A stretch of 64,000 bases of DNA, taken from assembly GCA_949317995.1 (NCBI GenBank), contig OX439039.1, positions 13,383,282 through 13,447,281 on the forward strand, written 5' to 3'. How positions within the stretch are numbered: the first letter of the stretch is position 1; each line of letters opens with the position of its first letter. Both the position numbers and the translations under genes were made by a program. Under the pieces are notes generated by a model. That model ran no database searches and was not told where the DNA came from. It saw only the letters and a list, made by a program, of their open reading frames with translations. The stretch comes from Acholoe squamosa (Eukaryota; Annelida; Polychaeta; Phyllodocida; Polynoidae). Below are positions 45,353 to 56,826 of this stretch, in pieces.

Positions 45353-46342
45353 ACAGATTTAATCCAGATTAGTGATGTGGTGTAGGCTTCGACCCCTAGG
45401 CTCTCATCAGGCGTCATATTTTAGAGGTAAAATAATTAGGCTTGTGGTTTCACCACAATTTTGTCTCCACAATCAATAAAATTAAATGTGGGAAGAGGCC
45501 CACTGGGTGGGGTGACGGGAGTTAGAGCAATGGGAGTTAGATAATTTAATCTGACATCAACCAAAATAACACTGCTAAATGAGGGGCCCTTATTATGAAA
45601 GTTACCAAATGTAATCTAGGAATTTTTTCAGTAAAAAGGACAAAGTTAGGGAATAAATCCCTAGTGGGAAGGGATCCCAGTAACATTGTGTGTTTTTGTG
45701 GGAAAGCTCACTTTCCCACAAACACTGCCGTGCACAAATCAATGAACATTACACAGATTTATAGAGAAAAATAACAACTTTCAATCACCCATATAGAGGC
45801 TAGGGAGTATCACTAATTTTTGTAGATTTTCATCATAATCCAAATTTGAAACAATGATATATATCCTTGATAATTTGATTTTACTAGAAAGTATGCCCTG
45901 ATACTAAAACTAGAGGTGGTGTAGGCAATCATAGCATTTGGAATTATTCAAATATCTCTGTAGGTTCTCCTCCAGGTTGGGGGCAAAGTTGACCTTACCC
46001 AGTTAGGAAAACTCAGGCAGAATTGGCTGCCTGTGCAGCCAAAGCACCTGAGGTGCCCTCTTCAGGACACTGCCATGCTTAGTAGGGGCACAAGAAATTT
46101 TGATCCGACCTCCGTTGATAGGCACTTACCTAGTTTTCAAGACTTTGTTCCATGCATTTTATCTATTAAGCAATAGTTATATCTCATTAAAAGAAGTGGA
46201 TTTGCTCTTTAAATAAAGTCTTTATGCAAATAATAAGGGAAATAATGACTGATCAAAGACCCAAAATTCTGCCAGTGTTGAGAGTTTAAATAGGGTCCAG
46301 ATTTGTGATCAAGCATATCGGATACAGGAGTGGCTACATCTC

Positions 46343-46660
46343 TTAGGCCACACCAAAAAAATAAGTTGGTCTATGGATTCCCCTCTCCATATTTTTTAGA
46401 AATACCATTTTTTTTTTCTTTGAAAAAAATCTCGTCTACAGATTTCGCCCGCTTCACTTTCTTAAAGTTTCTCTTTGTGATGTTTGCCAAAAATTTTTTT
46501 TTAAAATAAAAATTTAACGCTCGCCTCACTTTTCCAGCAAGGAATCCATTGGACGTCAACAAATTCTAAAAACAGGAAAAGAAAAAAATTCGCTTGCTCG
46601 CACCATGTTTTCAAAACCAAAATTCGTAGACCCAACTTATTTTTTTGGTGTGGGCCTTAA
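46343..46660. mobile_element. GGCCACACC-ended MITE, copy 1 (nested)
   Basis: The ends ttaggccacaccaaaaaaat and tttttttggtgtgggcctta are inverted, and both are followed inward by aagttggtct(a)tgga-like sequence or its complement. It interrupts the TAGGCACTTACC element. Confidence 0.8.
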
Positions 46661-46935
46661 ATCATTATTTTAGACTATTTTGTGTCATGTATGGAAGAGT
46701 TCCCCATAAAAGGTTGAAAATCAATGTATCATATCAAATTTTAACAATTTAAAAGGATTTCATCTTGCATTAATATCTGTGATTTAGTGATCTGATAGAA
46801 TTGGTGCAAAATTATGGAGTTGATATGAGATCTTTAATCATTCATAATTTCCCTTTAAATTGACAGATTTCATTTAAAAAGCAAGTCCACTTCTTTTTAT
46901 CAGCTCTATCCATTGCTATATAAATAATATACATA

Positions 46936-47219
46936 CTGTAATCTCCCGCGTATAAGGCGCAGCCCGCGTATAAGGCGCACCTAGAGTTTTGGAAAATTCT
47001 CAAAAATATGAAAAGTTCATAACTTTGGCTCTACTGAATGAATTTTCAAAATTCAAAAACCTATGGGTAGCTTAGGCCCTCTTGGGCCCCATTTTGTCCT
47101 ATTATGACCAAGGGGGCATGTAAGATATCAAAAGAAAGGTCTTGGTGTCCCCCTTGTGGATCCAATGAGAACTAAAAACCCCCGTATAAGACACGCCTTA
47201 TACGCGGGAGATTACGGTA
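46936..47219. mobile_element. CCGTAATCTCCCGCG-type MITE, copy A
   Basis: It starts tgtaatctcccgcgtataag and ends tatacgcgggagattacggt, nearly perfect inverted ends of about 25 bases, with repeated ggcgcacc wording inside. One of about eight related copies in this gene's introns. Confidence 0.85.
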
Positions 47220-47998
47220 GGATTGAATTCTGGCAAACAGACAAGGACCTAACATGGAGAAGCTGGTAGAAGGGTGATAACGAATGGCACGCTAAAATTT
47301 TTGTGGGGTCTGGCAAACATCCTGTTGCCCGATGAAAAGAAAATCCCTGGACATTATCTAAACCATTTTTTCTGTAGAAAGTGTGGGAACTATTCTCTTT
47401 TATGTGAGATTTGGCCTTTATATAAAAAAAATGCTTTCAAAGTTATGTGTTAACTTCACATGGGGAGCATGGGGTGTTTGCCTGCATCAATTATTTCTCA
47501 AATAGATTCTTATTAAACCCTTAATCAATCCCTATAAAATGAGCCCATGTTTGTTAAGATCCTCTAATAAATAGCTACACAATGAACTTGCAAAGAAAGG
47601 AGAGTTTAGCACTCCCCAGTTTCAGCTTTATCACAATTTCACACCTCCACTGCAGCAGAATCATGCACGGGGGTTAGGTAAGTGCCTACCGTTGAGGGGA
47701 GGGCGTAAAAAATAAATTTGCTCAAACATGCGAAAATGCGCCAGCCCCCCTGCTACCGGTATTCTAAATGCTGCTAACGTGGAGAAAAGGGCCAACGGCT
47801 CTGGCAAGGGGTCTGAGCAAAGGATTTGACCAATTTTATGGGGAGGGTTGTAAAAAGATAAACAATGACCTCCCTTTTTAGTACAACTGCATAGCATTTT
47901 TACCAATACTGAAATAAGCCAATAGGCTGAATAGCGCATAGGCTATCAGCCTAGTTCGAACTCACTCATGACTTTTTCCATTGATTTATTTTAAACAG

Positions 47999-48207
47999 AA
48001 GCAGATCAAGATCACCAATTAACAGAAAGAGGTCACGGTCACGGTCATCCTCCCCCAGAGACTGGAAAAGGTCAGAGAGAAACAGAGATCGGTCTGACAG
48101 GAATCGGGATGGTGACCGACGTCCCGTCAACCAGAAACGTCTCTACGTGTCAAACATTCCCTACGAGCTCAGATGGCAAGACTTGAAAGATCTATTCAGG
48201 GAAAAAG
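47999..48207 (+). CDS. HNRNPM: hnRNP M-type exon: RS-rich region and RRM1 start
   Basis: Bounded by a tttaaacag acceptor and a gtacaa donor. It encodes an Arg/Ser-rich linker (SRSRSPINRKRSRSRSSSP) and then the first strand and helix of RRM1: KRLYVSNIPYELRWQDLKDL, with LYVSNI as the RNP2 motif. It ends with one base of a codon completed by the next exon at 54754. RS-type sequence ahead of RRM1 suits a splicing regulator. Confidence 0.88.
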
Positions 48208-48294
48208 GTACAAATTAACTTAAATATATTAGACAAATATATAGCACATGATTTTGAACAGGAAAAAGTGAAGAAACTTTGCCAAAAGGGACTA

Positions 48295-48500
48295 TCGTAA
48301 TCTCCCGCGCAGAAGGTGCAGGCCGCGTAGAAGGCACACCCACAACTCAGGGAAGGTTGGTTCACCTAAAAGGCGCACCTACCTCCCCTGAATTGGTATT
48401 TTGAAAAACCCGCGTATAAGGCGCACCCCCAACTCGGGAGGTCTGGTCTGCATACAAGGCACACCTTGTGCATGGCCTGCCTACAAGGGTCTCCTTCTAG
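48295..48500. mobile_element. CCGTAATC-type MITE, degenerate copy B
   Basis: Left end tcgtaatctcccgcgcagaa followed by ggcgcaccc-type repeats; the right end has decayed. Located just 88 bases after the RRM1 exon. Confidence 0.6.
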
Positions 48501-48568
48501 TAGAGGATAGCCATAGTTAGGTTTAAGTTAAGGTTGGGTATGTTGCTGACCATATATTTTTTTTGAAT

Positions 48569-48752
48569 GCCACAAATGAGGTGTGACCAGAAGTAGAACT
48601 TATCTCTAACATTGTATCATCAGTTCTTTTGATTTCTTTTCCTACATTCATGCATGATATCAATGTTGTAGCATGTTAGGGAATGAATTTAAATCATAAC
48701 ATTATCTAAACATAGTTGGAACATCTGTTCTGAAGTCAAACATATAGCAAGT
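48569..48752. mobile_element. Solo half of an inverted-repeat MITE
   Basis: gccacaaatgaggtgtgacc followed by agaagtagaacttatctcta matches the left arm and middle of the complete copy at 49477-49728, but the right arm is missing. Confidence 0.65.
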
Positions 48753-49349
48753 GTATATAAATGGTATACTGGCTCCATCTGGTGGCACTTCTAGGAACCA
48801 TTCCTATTGAATACATGGTTATAAATTATCATAATCAAGGTACAGTTTGAGGTTAATTTCAAATGTATACTATCTTCTGACACAAATCAACCACATCCTG
48901 CATGAATGTAGGCCCTGGCAAGGTTTGGTACCACAGCAGTGCATCACAATAGTAGTACATAGACAAAGGTGCACGAGAATTGGTCAGGACTGAGGTTATC
49001 ACACTCGGCTTCGCCTCTTGTTATAACCATAGATATGAAAGAAATTAAAATTTTAGTTATCACCACTGGTAAAAGGAATGGTTACAATGTTCAAAACCCG
49101 GGGGTTCTCTAAAGATCCACTCATCCACCTTGCCATGGACATGCTATTAAATCAGAGACTTGTAGGGGTTTTGAACATTGTAACCATACCATGGTTCTTT
49201 AACATCTGTCACTACATAGGCATAGTGAGAGATGGACAGGCCTGTTTTAAGTCATTTGTCTGCCATGACCGCCGAGAGACTTTCCAGCACAGCCTAGCCA
49301 GAGCAGGGAGGAACTCAAACGACACCTTACGGCGACGTTTGGAACCACC

Positions 49350-49440
49350 ACTGTGCACCGGCCGGGCCGGGAACCGAACCCACGACCTTACGGTCCGTGA
49401 GCGGACGCGCTACCGACTGCGCCACACCTCCCGGTCCGTG
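49350..49440 (-). mobile_element. tRNA-derived SINE-like sequence
   Basis: On the minus strand, TGGCGCAGTCGG and GGGTTCGGTTCCC are good A and B boxes at tRNA spacing, after GGGAGGTG. The 3' end (CCCGGCCCGGCC) does not pair with the 5' end, so a SINE head is more likely than a functional tRNA gene. Confidence 0.6.
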
Positions 49441-49476
49441 ATCAGAGAAACACTCCAATATCAATATTTAATACAT

Positions 49477-49728
49477 GCCACAAATGAGGTGTAACCAGAA
49501 GTAGAACTTATCTCTAACATTTTAGCATCAGTTCTTTTGGTTTCTTTTCCTATATTCATATATTCTATCAATGTGGAAGCATGTGAGGGAATGAATTTAA
49601 ATCACAACATTATCTTAACATAGTTTGAACATCTGTTCTTATATCAAACATATAGGAAAAGAAACCAAAAGAACTGATGCCAAAATGCTAGAGATAAGTT
49701 CTACTTCTGGTTACACCTCATTTGGGGC
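49477..49728. mobile_element. MITE with ~75-bp terminal inverted repeats
   Basis: gccacaaatgaggtgtaacc and onward (49477) is mirrored by ggttacacctcatttggggc ending at 49728. The arms agree over roughly 75 bases, including agaagtagaacttatctcta. The element is about 250 bp long and has no ORF. Confidence 0.85.
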
Positions 49729-49782
49729 ATTCAAAAAGGATATATGGTCAGTATCATACCCAAACCAATCTCAACTCTAACT

Positions 49783-50717
49783 ACCGTAATCTCCCGCGTA
49801 GAAGGCGCAGCTCGCGTAGAAGGCGCCCCCCCAACTCAGAGAAGGCCTTTTCACGTAGAAGGCGCACGTACCTCTTCTGGATCAATTTCCGGAAAAACCC
49901 GCGTATAAGGCGCCCCCCCAACTCACAGGGGGGCTGTTTCGCGTAGAAGGCGCCCCCCCCCACCCCCCTATATGAGTTCAAGCTGTCATCGGCACACGGT
50001 CGGCGTAAAAAAACGGCGAGCAAATCTACAGCGACCGGTCTGCCACGGTGCTGGCTATATGAGTTCAAGCTGTCATCGGCACACGGTCGGCGTCAAACCC
50101 GCCGAGCGCCTGTACACCTCCCGGTCTGCCGCGGTGCTGGCTATATGAGTTCAAGCTGTCATCGGCACACGGTCGGCGTCAAACCCGCCGAGCAAATCTA
50201 CAGCGACCGGGCTGCCGCGCTTGGCGCTATGAGTTCAAGCTGTCAGCGGCACACGGTCGGCGTCAAACCCGCCGAGCGCCCGTCGACACCTCCCGGTCTG
50301 CCGCGCTGCTGACTATATGAGTTCAAGCTGTCATCGGCGTATGGTGGGCCTTATCCCCGGTGAGCGCGTCGACACCTCCCGGTCTGCCGCGGCGCTAGCG
50401 CTATGAGTCGATGCTGTCATCGGCCCACGTGTTCCCTACACCCCGGCAAGCCACACCGCATTGTCAACCTGTTGAGTCTATGCTGTCATCGGCACACGGT
50501 CGGCTTGAACCGGCCAAGCGCGTTGACACCTCCCAGTCTGCCGCGGTGCTGGCGCTATGAGTTCAAGCTGTCATCGGCGCATTTTCCCAAATGAGATGTT
50601 GGTAAAACCCGCCTATAAGGCGCACCCCAAACTCAAGGCAATTTACCTCCCGCGTATAAGACCCATGAACGATCTGATTCGCGTATAAGACGCGCCTTCT
50701 ACGCGGGAGATTACGGT
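49783..50717. mobile_element. CCGTAATC-type MITE copy C with internal minisatellite
   Basis: It starts accgtaatctcccgcgtaga and ends tctacgcgggagattacggt, so both inverted ends are intact. It has been expanded to 935 bp by the tandem array at 49971-50580. Confidence 0.85.
49971..50580. repeat. Eight-copy ~86-bp G/C-rich minisatellite
   Basis: Units containing tatgagttcaagctgtcatc begin at 49971, 50058, 50144, 50229, 50316 and 50402, then near 50472 and 50556, mostly 84-87 bases apart. They also share gcacacggtcggcgtcaaac and cacctcccggtctgccgcgg. The array is much richer in G/C than its surroundings. Confidence 0.9.
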
Positions 50718-50723
50718 AAGGTT

Positions 50724-50930
50724 ATCCCCAGCTACAAGGAGACTTTTGTATGCATGCCATGCACAAGGTGCGCCTTGTACGCGGACCAGTCCCCTTGAGT
50801 TTGGGGTGCGCCTTATACTAGGTGGTTTTTTTTTTTCGAAATTCCAGTTCAGAGGAGATTGGTCCGCCTTCTATGCGAACCAGCCTTCTCTGAGTTGTGG
50901 GTGCGCCTTCTACGCGAGAGATTACGGTAG
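50724..50930. mobile_element. CCGTAATC-type MITE, degenerate copy D
   Basis: The right end tctacgcgagagattacggt is clear at 50930 and ggtgcgccttgtacgcgga-like repeats fill the interior. The left end is eroded and abuts copy C. Confidence 0.6.
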
Positions 50931-51369
50931 TTGCTACATTAAGTGCACTTGCATTTTTAGAATTGAGATATCTATTGTCCCCTTTGTTAATATATGGCAC
51001 ATGCTCATTTTAGGTCATTTGAAAGAGGAATTTCGGGATTCAAGGGAGACCTAAATGTTTCACTGAAAAACCCTGTACTCATTTAGGACCCTGGCACTTA
51101 AACAAGCAATTTCGGTCTACTAAGACCATTCAGTGTATGCTTCAGCCACAAGGTGCCACTCATGAGCCATGTAGGAATATAGGTAACCACCCATCCATGA
51201 CAAACCAAAACACTTTCTCAGTACCAAAGACTTGTTATGTTATCCGGCTGTTTTACTGTCGACCTACAGTTAAAATTATTCCTGTACATGTTCATTTTTC
51301 ATGGAGAAAAATGCTGCCTATTGTTTTAAAACTTTGAGACCATTTGCAGTAAAGTACTTCCTATAGAAA

Positions 51370-51606
51370 TACCGTAAACTCCCGCGTATAAGACGCGTCC
51401 TCTACACCAAACAAAATGCGGGGGAGTCTTATAGCTTTCTCTCAAGTTGGGGGGCGTCTTATACGAGGGGTAATTTTTCTATAGAAATGTACTAATCTTT
51501 CAAATTTCAGCATTAAAATGTGCGTCTTATACGCGAAAATGCATGTGCTGAGTTTGGGGTGCGTCTTATACGGCGCAGCGCGTCTTATACGCGGGAGTTT
51601 ACGGTA
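51370..51606. mobile_element. CCGTAA-type MITE, copy E
   Basis: The ends accgtaaactcccgcgtata and tatacgcgggagtttacggt are perfect inverted repeats of 20 bases. This subfamily uses gtcttatacg in place of gccttatacg inside. Confidence 0.85.
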
Positions 51607-51850
51607 CATCATGATTGAAAAAGTGATAGAAATTTAGCTGACATACGATCTTTAACCCAAAACCCCACTTAAAGTGAAGAAAAATTAGTCTTTACTACTC
51701 ATATTGGGAGAGGAGATATCAACAACCATTTGTATCCATAACAATGTGGCACTTCTGTTTCAGTATGAATATTGCTGAATGATTTGTGAATCTATATACT
51801 TAGTTTGGGGAGTTGGAAATTCATTCCTGTTCAGGATGGGTGAATCTACC

Positions 51851-52060
51851 TGATCAAAGGCTGTGGTTTGTCTGGCCCTGCCTATGGGACCAGGCAAATA
51901 AAAGAACACTTGCTATCCTTCGAGAAGAGATGGGGAAAGAAGCCCCGGTAGCAGTTGTCCCCCCTCAGCCCTCCTCATAGATGCAGTCATTCATCTCATA
52001 GATTCGGTCATCCATAGATGTGGTCACTGCTGTGTCAGGCAAGCAGCCTATAAATACCTG
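51851..52060. repeat. ~205-bp dispersed direct repeat, copy 1
   Basis: Matches 54108-54315 almost base for base: tgatcaaaggctgtggtttg, gccctgcctatgggaccagg, cacttgctatccttcgagaa, ending tataaatacctg. It looks like a SINE or 3' fragment of a longer repeat. Confidence 0.85.
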
Positions 52061-52731
52061 AAAAGGTGAAGTTGATACCATGGTGCTCTATATACCTATA
52101 AATTGCTGTATGATGCATACCATTCTGCTAGCCATAAAAGTGTTTATACGTATAATGTGAAAACCACTCACTGACAGCTTTATTAATCATTTTATTGACC
52201 TTTTAATAAAAAGAATCAAATGCAGCATTATAAAAAAAAAACCCACTGACATGTATAGTGGTGCCATCTGGTGTTATGTCCTGTATGTCCTTGAATGATT
52301 CCTAGGATTTACACTACTGGTACATTTGAGACGCACCCCCAACTCAGGGAGGCCTGGTCCTGAATATAACCAGGATACCACACTTAACCATACATTGATT
52401 TCATATTATAATGCATAGGACTTCTCTTTTTTTCCCCTGTTATTTACGGAATTTCGGAAAACAGGTAATCCTGACAAAACCTGAATGCTTACATCCCTGA
52501 ATGGATGACAGCTTCAACTCAACGAAAATGGATCCAACATGTACATAGTCAATATATCAGCCATTGACTATGGGCATGTGTATATTCTAGATGAAACACC
52601 ATGTGGCAGCACTATAGGGGTTTAGGACATCTTACACAGAGTAACTGCTAGTGTTGAGTGATAATATGCGACAATGTTCTTCTAAATCACACAATCACAT
52701 CATGACACACATACACAATGTTTACAATAAA

Positions 52732-53055
52732 CAGGGGTGTGAAATTTCCGGGAAACGCGGAAATCCGCGTTTTTGATGCTCAGAAAGACCATTCTTGAGA
52801 TCTATGCAAATCCACTGAGAAAAGAATTTACCATTTGTAGGGGGGGGGGGGGTCTGACTTAGAATTTCTGCCAATACCATTCCAGATTGAAAAATGTGGG
52901 CATCCCAATGCTAGTTCCAAACATACTTGTACAACAGAGTTTGTTATATTTTGCCCAAAGAACATTTAGATCACTTTTATCCAACATTAAAACATTAACT
53001 AGCAAGCCGTATATTATGCTTCAGAGGAAATAGGTTTTGGGATTTCACACCCCTG
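52732..53055. mobile_element. CAGGGGTGTGAAAT-ended MITE
   Basis: Ends caggggtgtgaaattt and gatttcacacccctg are inverted, separated by about 300 bases without an ORF. Typical of a non-autonomous hAT-like or other MITE; the family is not determined. Confidence 0.7.
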
Positions 53056-54107
53056 AATAAAATATCATGTGGTTAGACCCTATAGTATCACTACTTATGC
53101 CATGGCTAATACCAACGACACTATAGATTAGTATTTCTCACGCCATATTCAATGGGGGGATGGAATACGATGCCTGCGTATTCTACGGCACCATTTTGAA
53201 ATTTATACAGAGTTAGTCAGTTTTGTATTTAGGTATGGCTATTAGAAGTTTTACGGTAAAAGAATGATTGACATTTTTAGATAATGTCATGTTGTGAATT
53301 GTTGATGTAAATAGAAGAGAAACGCTATATTTAAAAAGGAAAAATTCCCATGCGTAACACTTAATACGAAACTAGGGGCTTGACCCTTGCAGCTAGCTCC
53401 CGACCAAGCCGAGCGATGTGTCATGGCAGACCATGACAAGGCGAGACGACTCTACATGTTCAAAACCAGTAAATAACATTGTGATTCTTTATTTAAAGGC
53501 AAATGCATCCCTTAGGGCCATGGCATAAATGCAAATCATATCAACTCCCATGGGATATTTTCGCATCTTATTCCCCTCAGTGAGGCCATCTGCATAACGG
53601 CTTCATTGAATATGGACGACCTCACCTCTGGGAATACGATGCAAAAATATCACATGGTCATAGACATTTGCTTATTAATTCAAAAATAGGGAACAGCTGG
53701 TGCACTGACACCCATTTTGTGACATTCAAGAATTTTATAAACAAGAATTCTCTGCTGAATTCCTAATTGGTATCTCTCCCTACCCTGCATCTAAGACGCA
53801 CCCCTAACTTTGGAAAGTGCTATAAGACGCACTCCCGACCTGATTCGTGTACAAGACGCGCCTCCCCCTGTGGAGTGGGGACCTTCATGTGAGGGCATGG
53901 AGGAGCAGAATAACTTCATTGGGAGTCCACGAAGGAATTCTCCTTCCATTCTACCAGTGGGCATACCAGATTCGTAAAAGGCGACAAACTTGGGGTTTCT
54001 TGTGGCTTGGGGTGAGCATGTGGGCAGCTGGTGTCAATATGCGCGGGCCCAGGCGCACATGCTTGCCTTTTGCCATGGGATTCCCCCTCAGTGAACCACG
54101 TCTGAGT

Positions 54108-54315
54108 GATCAAAGGCTGTGGTTTGTCTGGCCCTGCCTATGGGACCAGGCAAAGAAAAGAACACTTGCTATCCTTCGAGAAGAGTAGGGGAATGAAGCC
54201 CCGGTAGCGGTTTTCCCCCTCACCCCTCCTCATAGATGCGGTCATTCATCTCATAGATTCGGTCATTCATAGATTCGGTCACTGCTGTGTCAGGCAAGCA
54301 GCATATAAATACCTG
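54108..54315. repeat. ~205-bp dispersed direct repeat, copy 2
   Basis: Second copy of the 51851-52060 repeat, followed here by a further partial repeat of its end (gacaagcagcttttaaaaac). A 113-codon ORF overlapping its left part is not supported as a gene. Confidence 0.85.
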
Positions 54316-54753
54316 TCTAGCTGTTTGGACAAGCAGCTTTTAAAAACCTGTCCAAAAAGAAAAGAAAGGACTTGTTGTCCGCGAACCACAGAAATGTATG
54401 CTAACTTTTAAGTACTATAAGTGGACGTAAAATCAACCAAACCAAACCAAACCAAAACAAGAAGCGCCTTGTACACCTTGTACACAGGAGGTTACGGTAG
54501 TTTTGACTCGTGCTGCAAATTTCACTACAGATTCTGACGACTGTATAAGGACTGTTAGCCTGCAGGGCACACTTCCAGCTTTGCTGGACCATTCTTTAAA
54601 AAAAAAAAGGATTTCGCTGAAAAGTGTTAACGATTTGTAAGCCAGAAATCCAGTTAAATATGATGGTCACCCGTTCTCTCACCGAAAATAGGAGACTTCT
54701 TTGAAGGCCTGACTGGAGAATACATTTCCTTACACCTTTTATTGTTGTTACAG

Positions 54754-54814
54754 TTGGCGAGGTGACATATGTGGAGCTGTATGAGACCCCAGAGGGTAAA
54801 CCAACAGGTTCTGG
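54754..54814 (+). CDS. HNRNPM: hnRNP M-type exon: RRM1 middle
   Basis: A 61-base exon between a ttacag acceptor and a gtaagt donor, encoding GEVTYVELYETPEGKPTGSG. It continues RRM1 between helix 1 and the RNP1 strand, in phase with 48207 and with 55310. Confidence 0.88.
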
Positions 54815-55088
54815 GTAAGTTATTCTAACTAAGGCAAAAATAACCATGAATGAAACATGTGGCTGAATTGAGGTCCCTTCAAATATATACTTTATGAAAT
54901 TAAAAATCAACTTTGCAGCTGCACCTGTATATCAGCATTCAACAAATATTTGATATTGAACATACCGTTACAAATCTTGGCATTTTTGGGTTAACACGAA
55001 TAGAATGTTAGTTTTATTAGAACCAGAGGTTTCTTAAATTCTGTTCTCAGTATAATAAGCAATGGTAAAATATTTTAACTGTACCATA

Positions 55089-55228
55089 CAGGGATGAAAG
55101 TTTTCAGGGATCTTCCTGATTTCAGGGATTTTGAAGTTCCAAGGCCCTACATATTCATACAAAAACCCAGGTTTGTGGGTCGCTATTGGACCATTTCAGG
55201 GATTTTCGTGCTCTGACTTTCATCCCTG
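55089..55228. mobile_element. CAGGGATGAAAGT-ended MITE, copy 1
   Basis: Ends cagggatgaaagt and actttcatccctg are inverted around ~110 bases containing gattttgaagttcca. A second copy lies at 55972-56104, so the two flank three exonic features. Confidence 0.85.
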
Positions 55229-55309
55229 ATCCTTAGTACCCTGGTAATAAAATATTTAAGTTCAATATTGGTCTTGATTGCTGCAACTCACTATCCTTCT
55301 GCTTTCCAG

Positions 55310-55403
55310 TATCATTGAATTCAAAGACGTAGAAACAGCAAACAAAGCCGTGAAGGTGATGCACAAGTATGATATCAAAGGACGTAAAGTTGTTGTACGA
55401 GAG
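55310..55403 (+). CDS. HNRNPM: hnRNP M-type exon: RRM1 end
   Basis: A 94-base exon after tttccag and before gtaagt, encoding IIEFKDVETANKAVKVMHKY and then DIKGRKVVVRE. Together with the preceding codon it supplies the RNP1-type GxGIIEF strand and helix 2 of RRM1. Confidence 0.9.
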
Positions 55404-55578
55404 GTAAGTAGCCAGAAAGATACATCATCAAAACATGTTTGTTGTGATGAGGCCTTTTTTTAAATTGATGGAACTGCAACGAAAATAGATTTCTGATGAT
55501 TTTATAGATAACTTGTAAAACTGATGGTTTTACTCTTGACGCATAGACAATAAAGATGTGCATTTGTTTAATTTGTAG

Positions 55579-55807
55579 GAGCGTGACTCAGACCGCCGCA
55601 GACATGCCCGGAGTGGAGGCAACAGTGGTATGGGAGATATGGGCAGCGGCGGTATGGGTGGTGGCAGCAACAGTGGCAGTGGTGGAGGCGGCCGCAGCAT
55701 GGGAGGTAACATGGGCGGAGGCAACATGGGCGGCGGAATGGGTGGAGGCATGGGAGGTGGCCTCGGAGGAATGGGAGGCGGAATGGGCGGCAGCATGGGA
55801 GGAGGAA
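55579..55807 (+). CDS. HNRNPM: hnRNP M-type exon: Gly/Met-rich linker 1
   Basis: A 229-base exon after a ttgtag acceptor and before gtaagt. It begins ERDSDRRRHARSGG and then runs almost entirely as Gly, Met, Ser and Asn in MGGGNMGGGMGG-type repeats. Gly/Met-rich low-complexity segments are characteristic of hnRNP M family members between RRMs and may support condensation. The frame in phase with both neighbours is this one; a Trp/Ala-rich frame and the antisense Pro-rich frames are artefacts. Confidence 0.88.
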
Positions 55808-55971
55808 GTAAGTCAAGTTTTTATACTTACTGACATGGTTGTTGTAAAGTGTGTTGTAACATCAATTATTTCTATGCACACGAACTCTTAAAGTAGCCTT
55901 CTTCTCCCTTTATCTAAATTCTTAATGTATGCTTTTATTTATTTGATTTCATTTAAGTTATCAGGGATGAA

Positions 55972-56104
55972 AGTCTTCAGGGAATTCCCTGATTTCAGGG
56001 ATTTTGAAGTTCCAGTGCCCTATACGTTCATACAACATACCCATGGTTTTGGACCGATATTGTCCGATTTCAGGGATTTTCATGCTCTCTGACTTTCATC
56101 CCTG
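55972..56104. mobile_element. CAGGGATGAAAGT-ended MITE, copy 2
   Basis: Same ends and interior as 55089-55228. It lies 165 bases downstream of the Gly/Met-rich exon. Confidence 0.85.
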
Positions 56105-56826
56105 AGTTATTCCTGTCCTGAAATGTTGACATTAGGCGTAGTAAGGTTATTCAGGTTTTTAAGGAAAAGAAAACAAGCTGGGCATGACATTTGTATCCTT
56201 GGATGAGACCTTTCTGAGTTTGGACATTTGAGGAAATTTTTCATTACAATGAAATTAAAAAAAAAATCATTAAATGCGTTAAATTCTGGATTTGAGGTTG
56301 GTATCTCTATTTAATTGATTTCATTCCGCAAAGATTCCTGGATTTACATAGGGGATGGGGAAAGAAAATCCCAATGTGAGTTTAAAACTATTAGAACTGT
56401 TTGTACTTTCATGGCCGTCCCTGACACTTTTTTGATCTTATTGAAGATTCAATGGGCAGGCAGAGAAAAGGAGCATTCGCGAAAGGTAGCTATCTTACAC
56501 CTACACCCAGAGATGTCACATTTCCTACCTTATGCAAATTTTTCTTTTCACTGGGATTTACAGTAAACCTTTGGCCTAAGCTGTACCCCTACTTAATGGG
56601 TTTAAGTTGCACCTGGCATATGAAAAGATGCCATTCATAATGAATACATGAAATAACATGCATATAAGTTTCACCCAGACTTTCAACGCCCTCCAAGCCA
56701 AACTGATAATTTGATTCGTCTGTAGGTCCCGCTAATACGGCTTTACACTAAATATCAAAGATTTTGAATTTCTAAACCAACAGTTATGGTATGCTATATA
56801 AATAATTATATATGGCACATTTTGTC

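Larger units (their letters stand above)
46119..47688. mobile_element. TAGGCACTTACC-ended element with two nested MITEs
   Basis: It starts taggcacttaccta and ends taggtaagtgccta, an inverted pair. The interior matches a second copy at 57012-58184 (gagtttaaa(t/c)agggtcca, tttgtgatcaagca, cacttcttttt-like blocks). A GGCCACACC-type MITE is inserted at 46343-46660 and a CCGTAATC-type MITE at 46936-47219. No ORF. Confidence 0.7.

Noticed and set aside
53847-54188. 113-codon ORF
   Set aside because: Most of it lies in a dispersed direct repeat that has a second copy at 51851; no domain.
55530-55891. Pro-rich antisense ORFs and a Trp/Ala-rich ORF over the Gly/Met exon
   Set aside because: They are by-products of the GGN/ATG repeats. 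Splice phases on both sides fix the Gly/Met frame as the real one.
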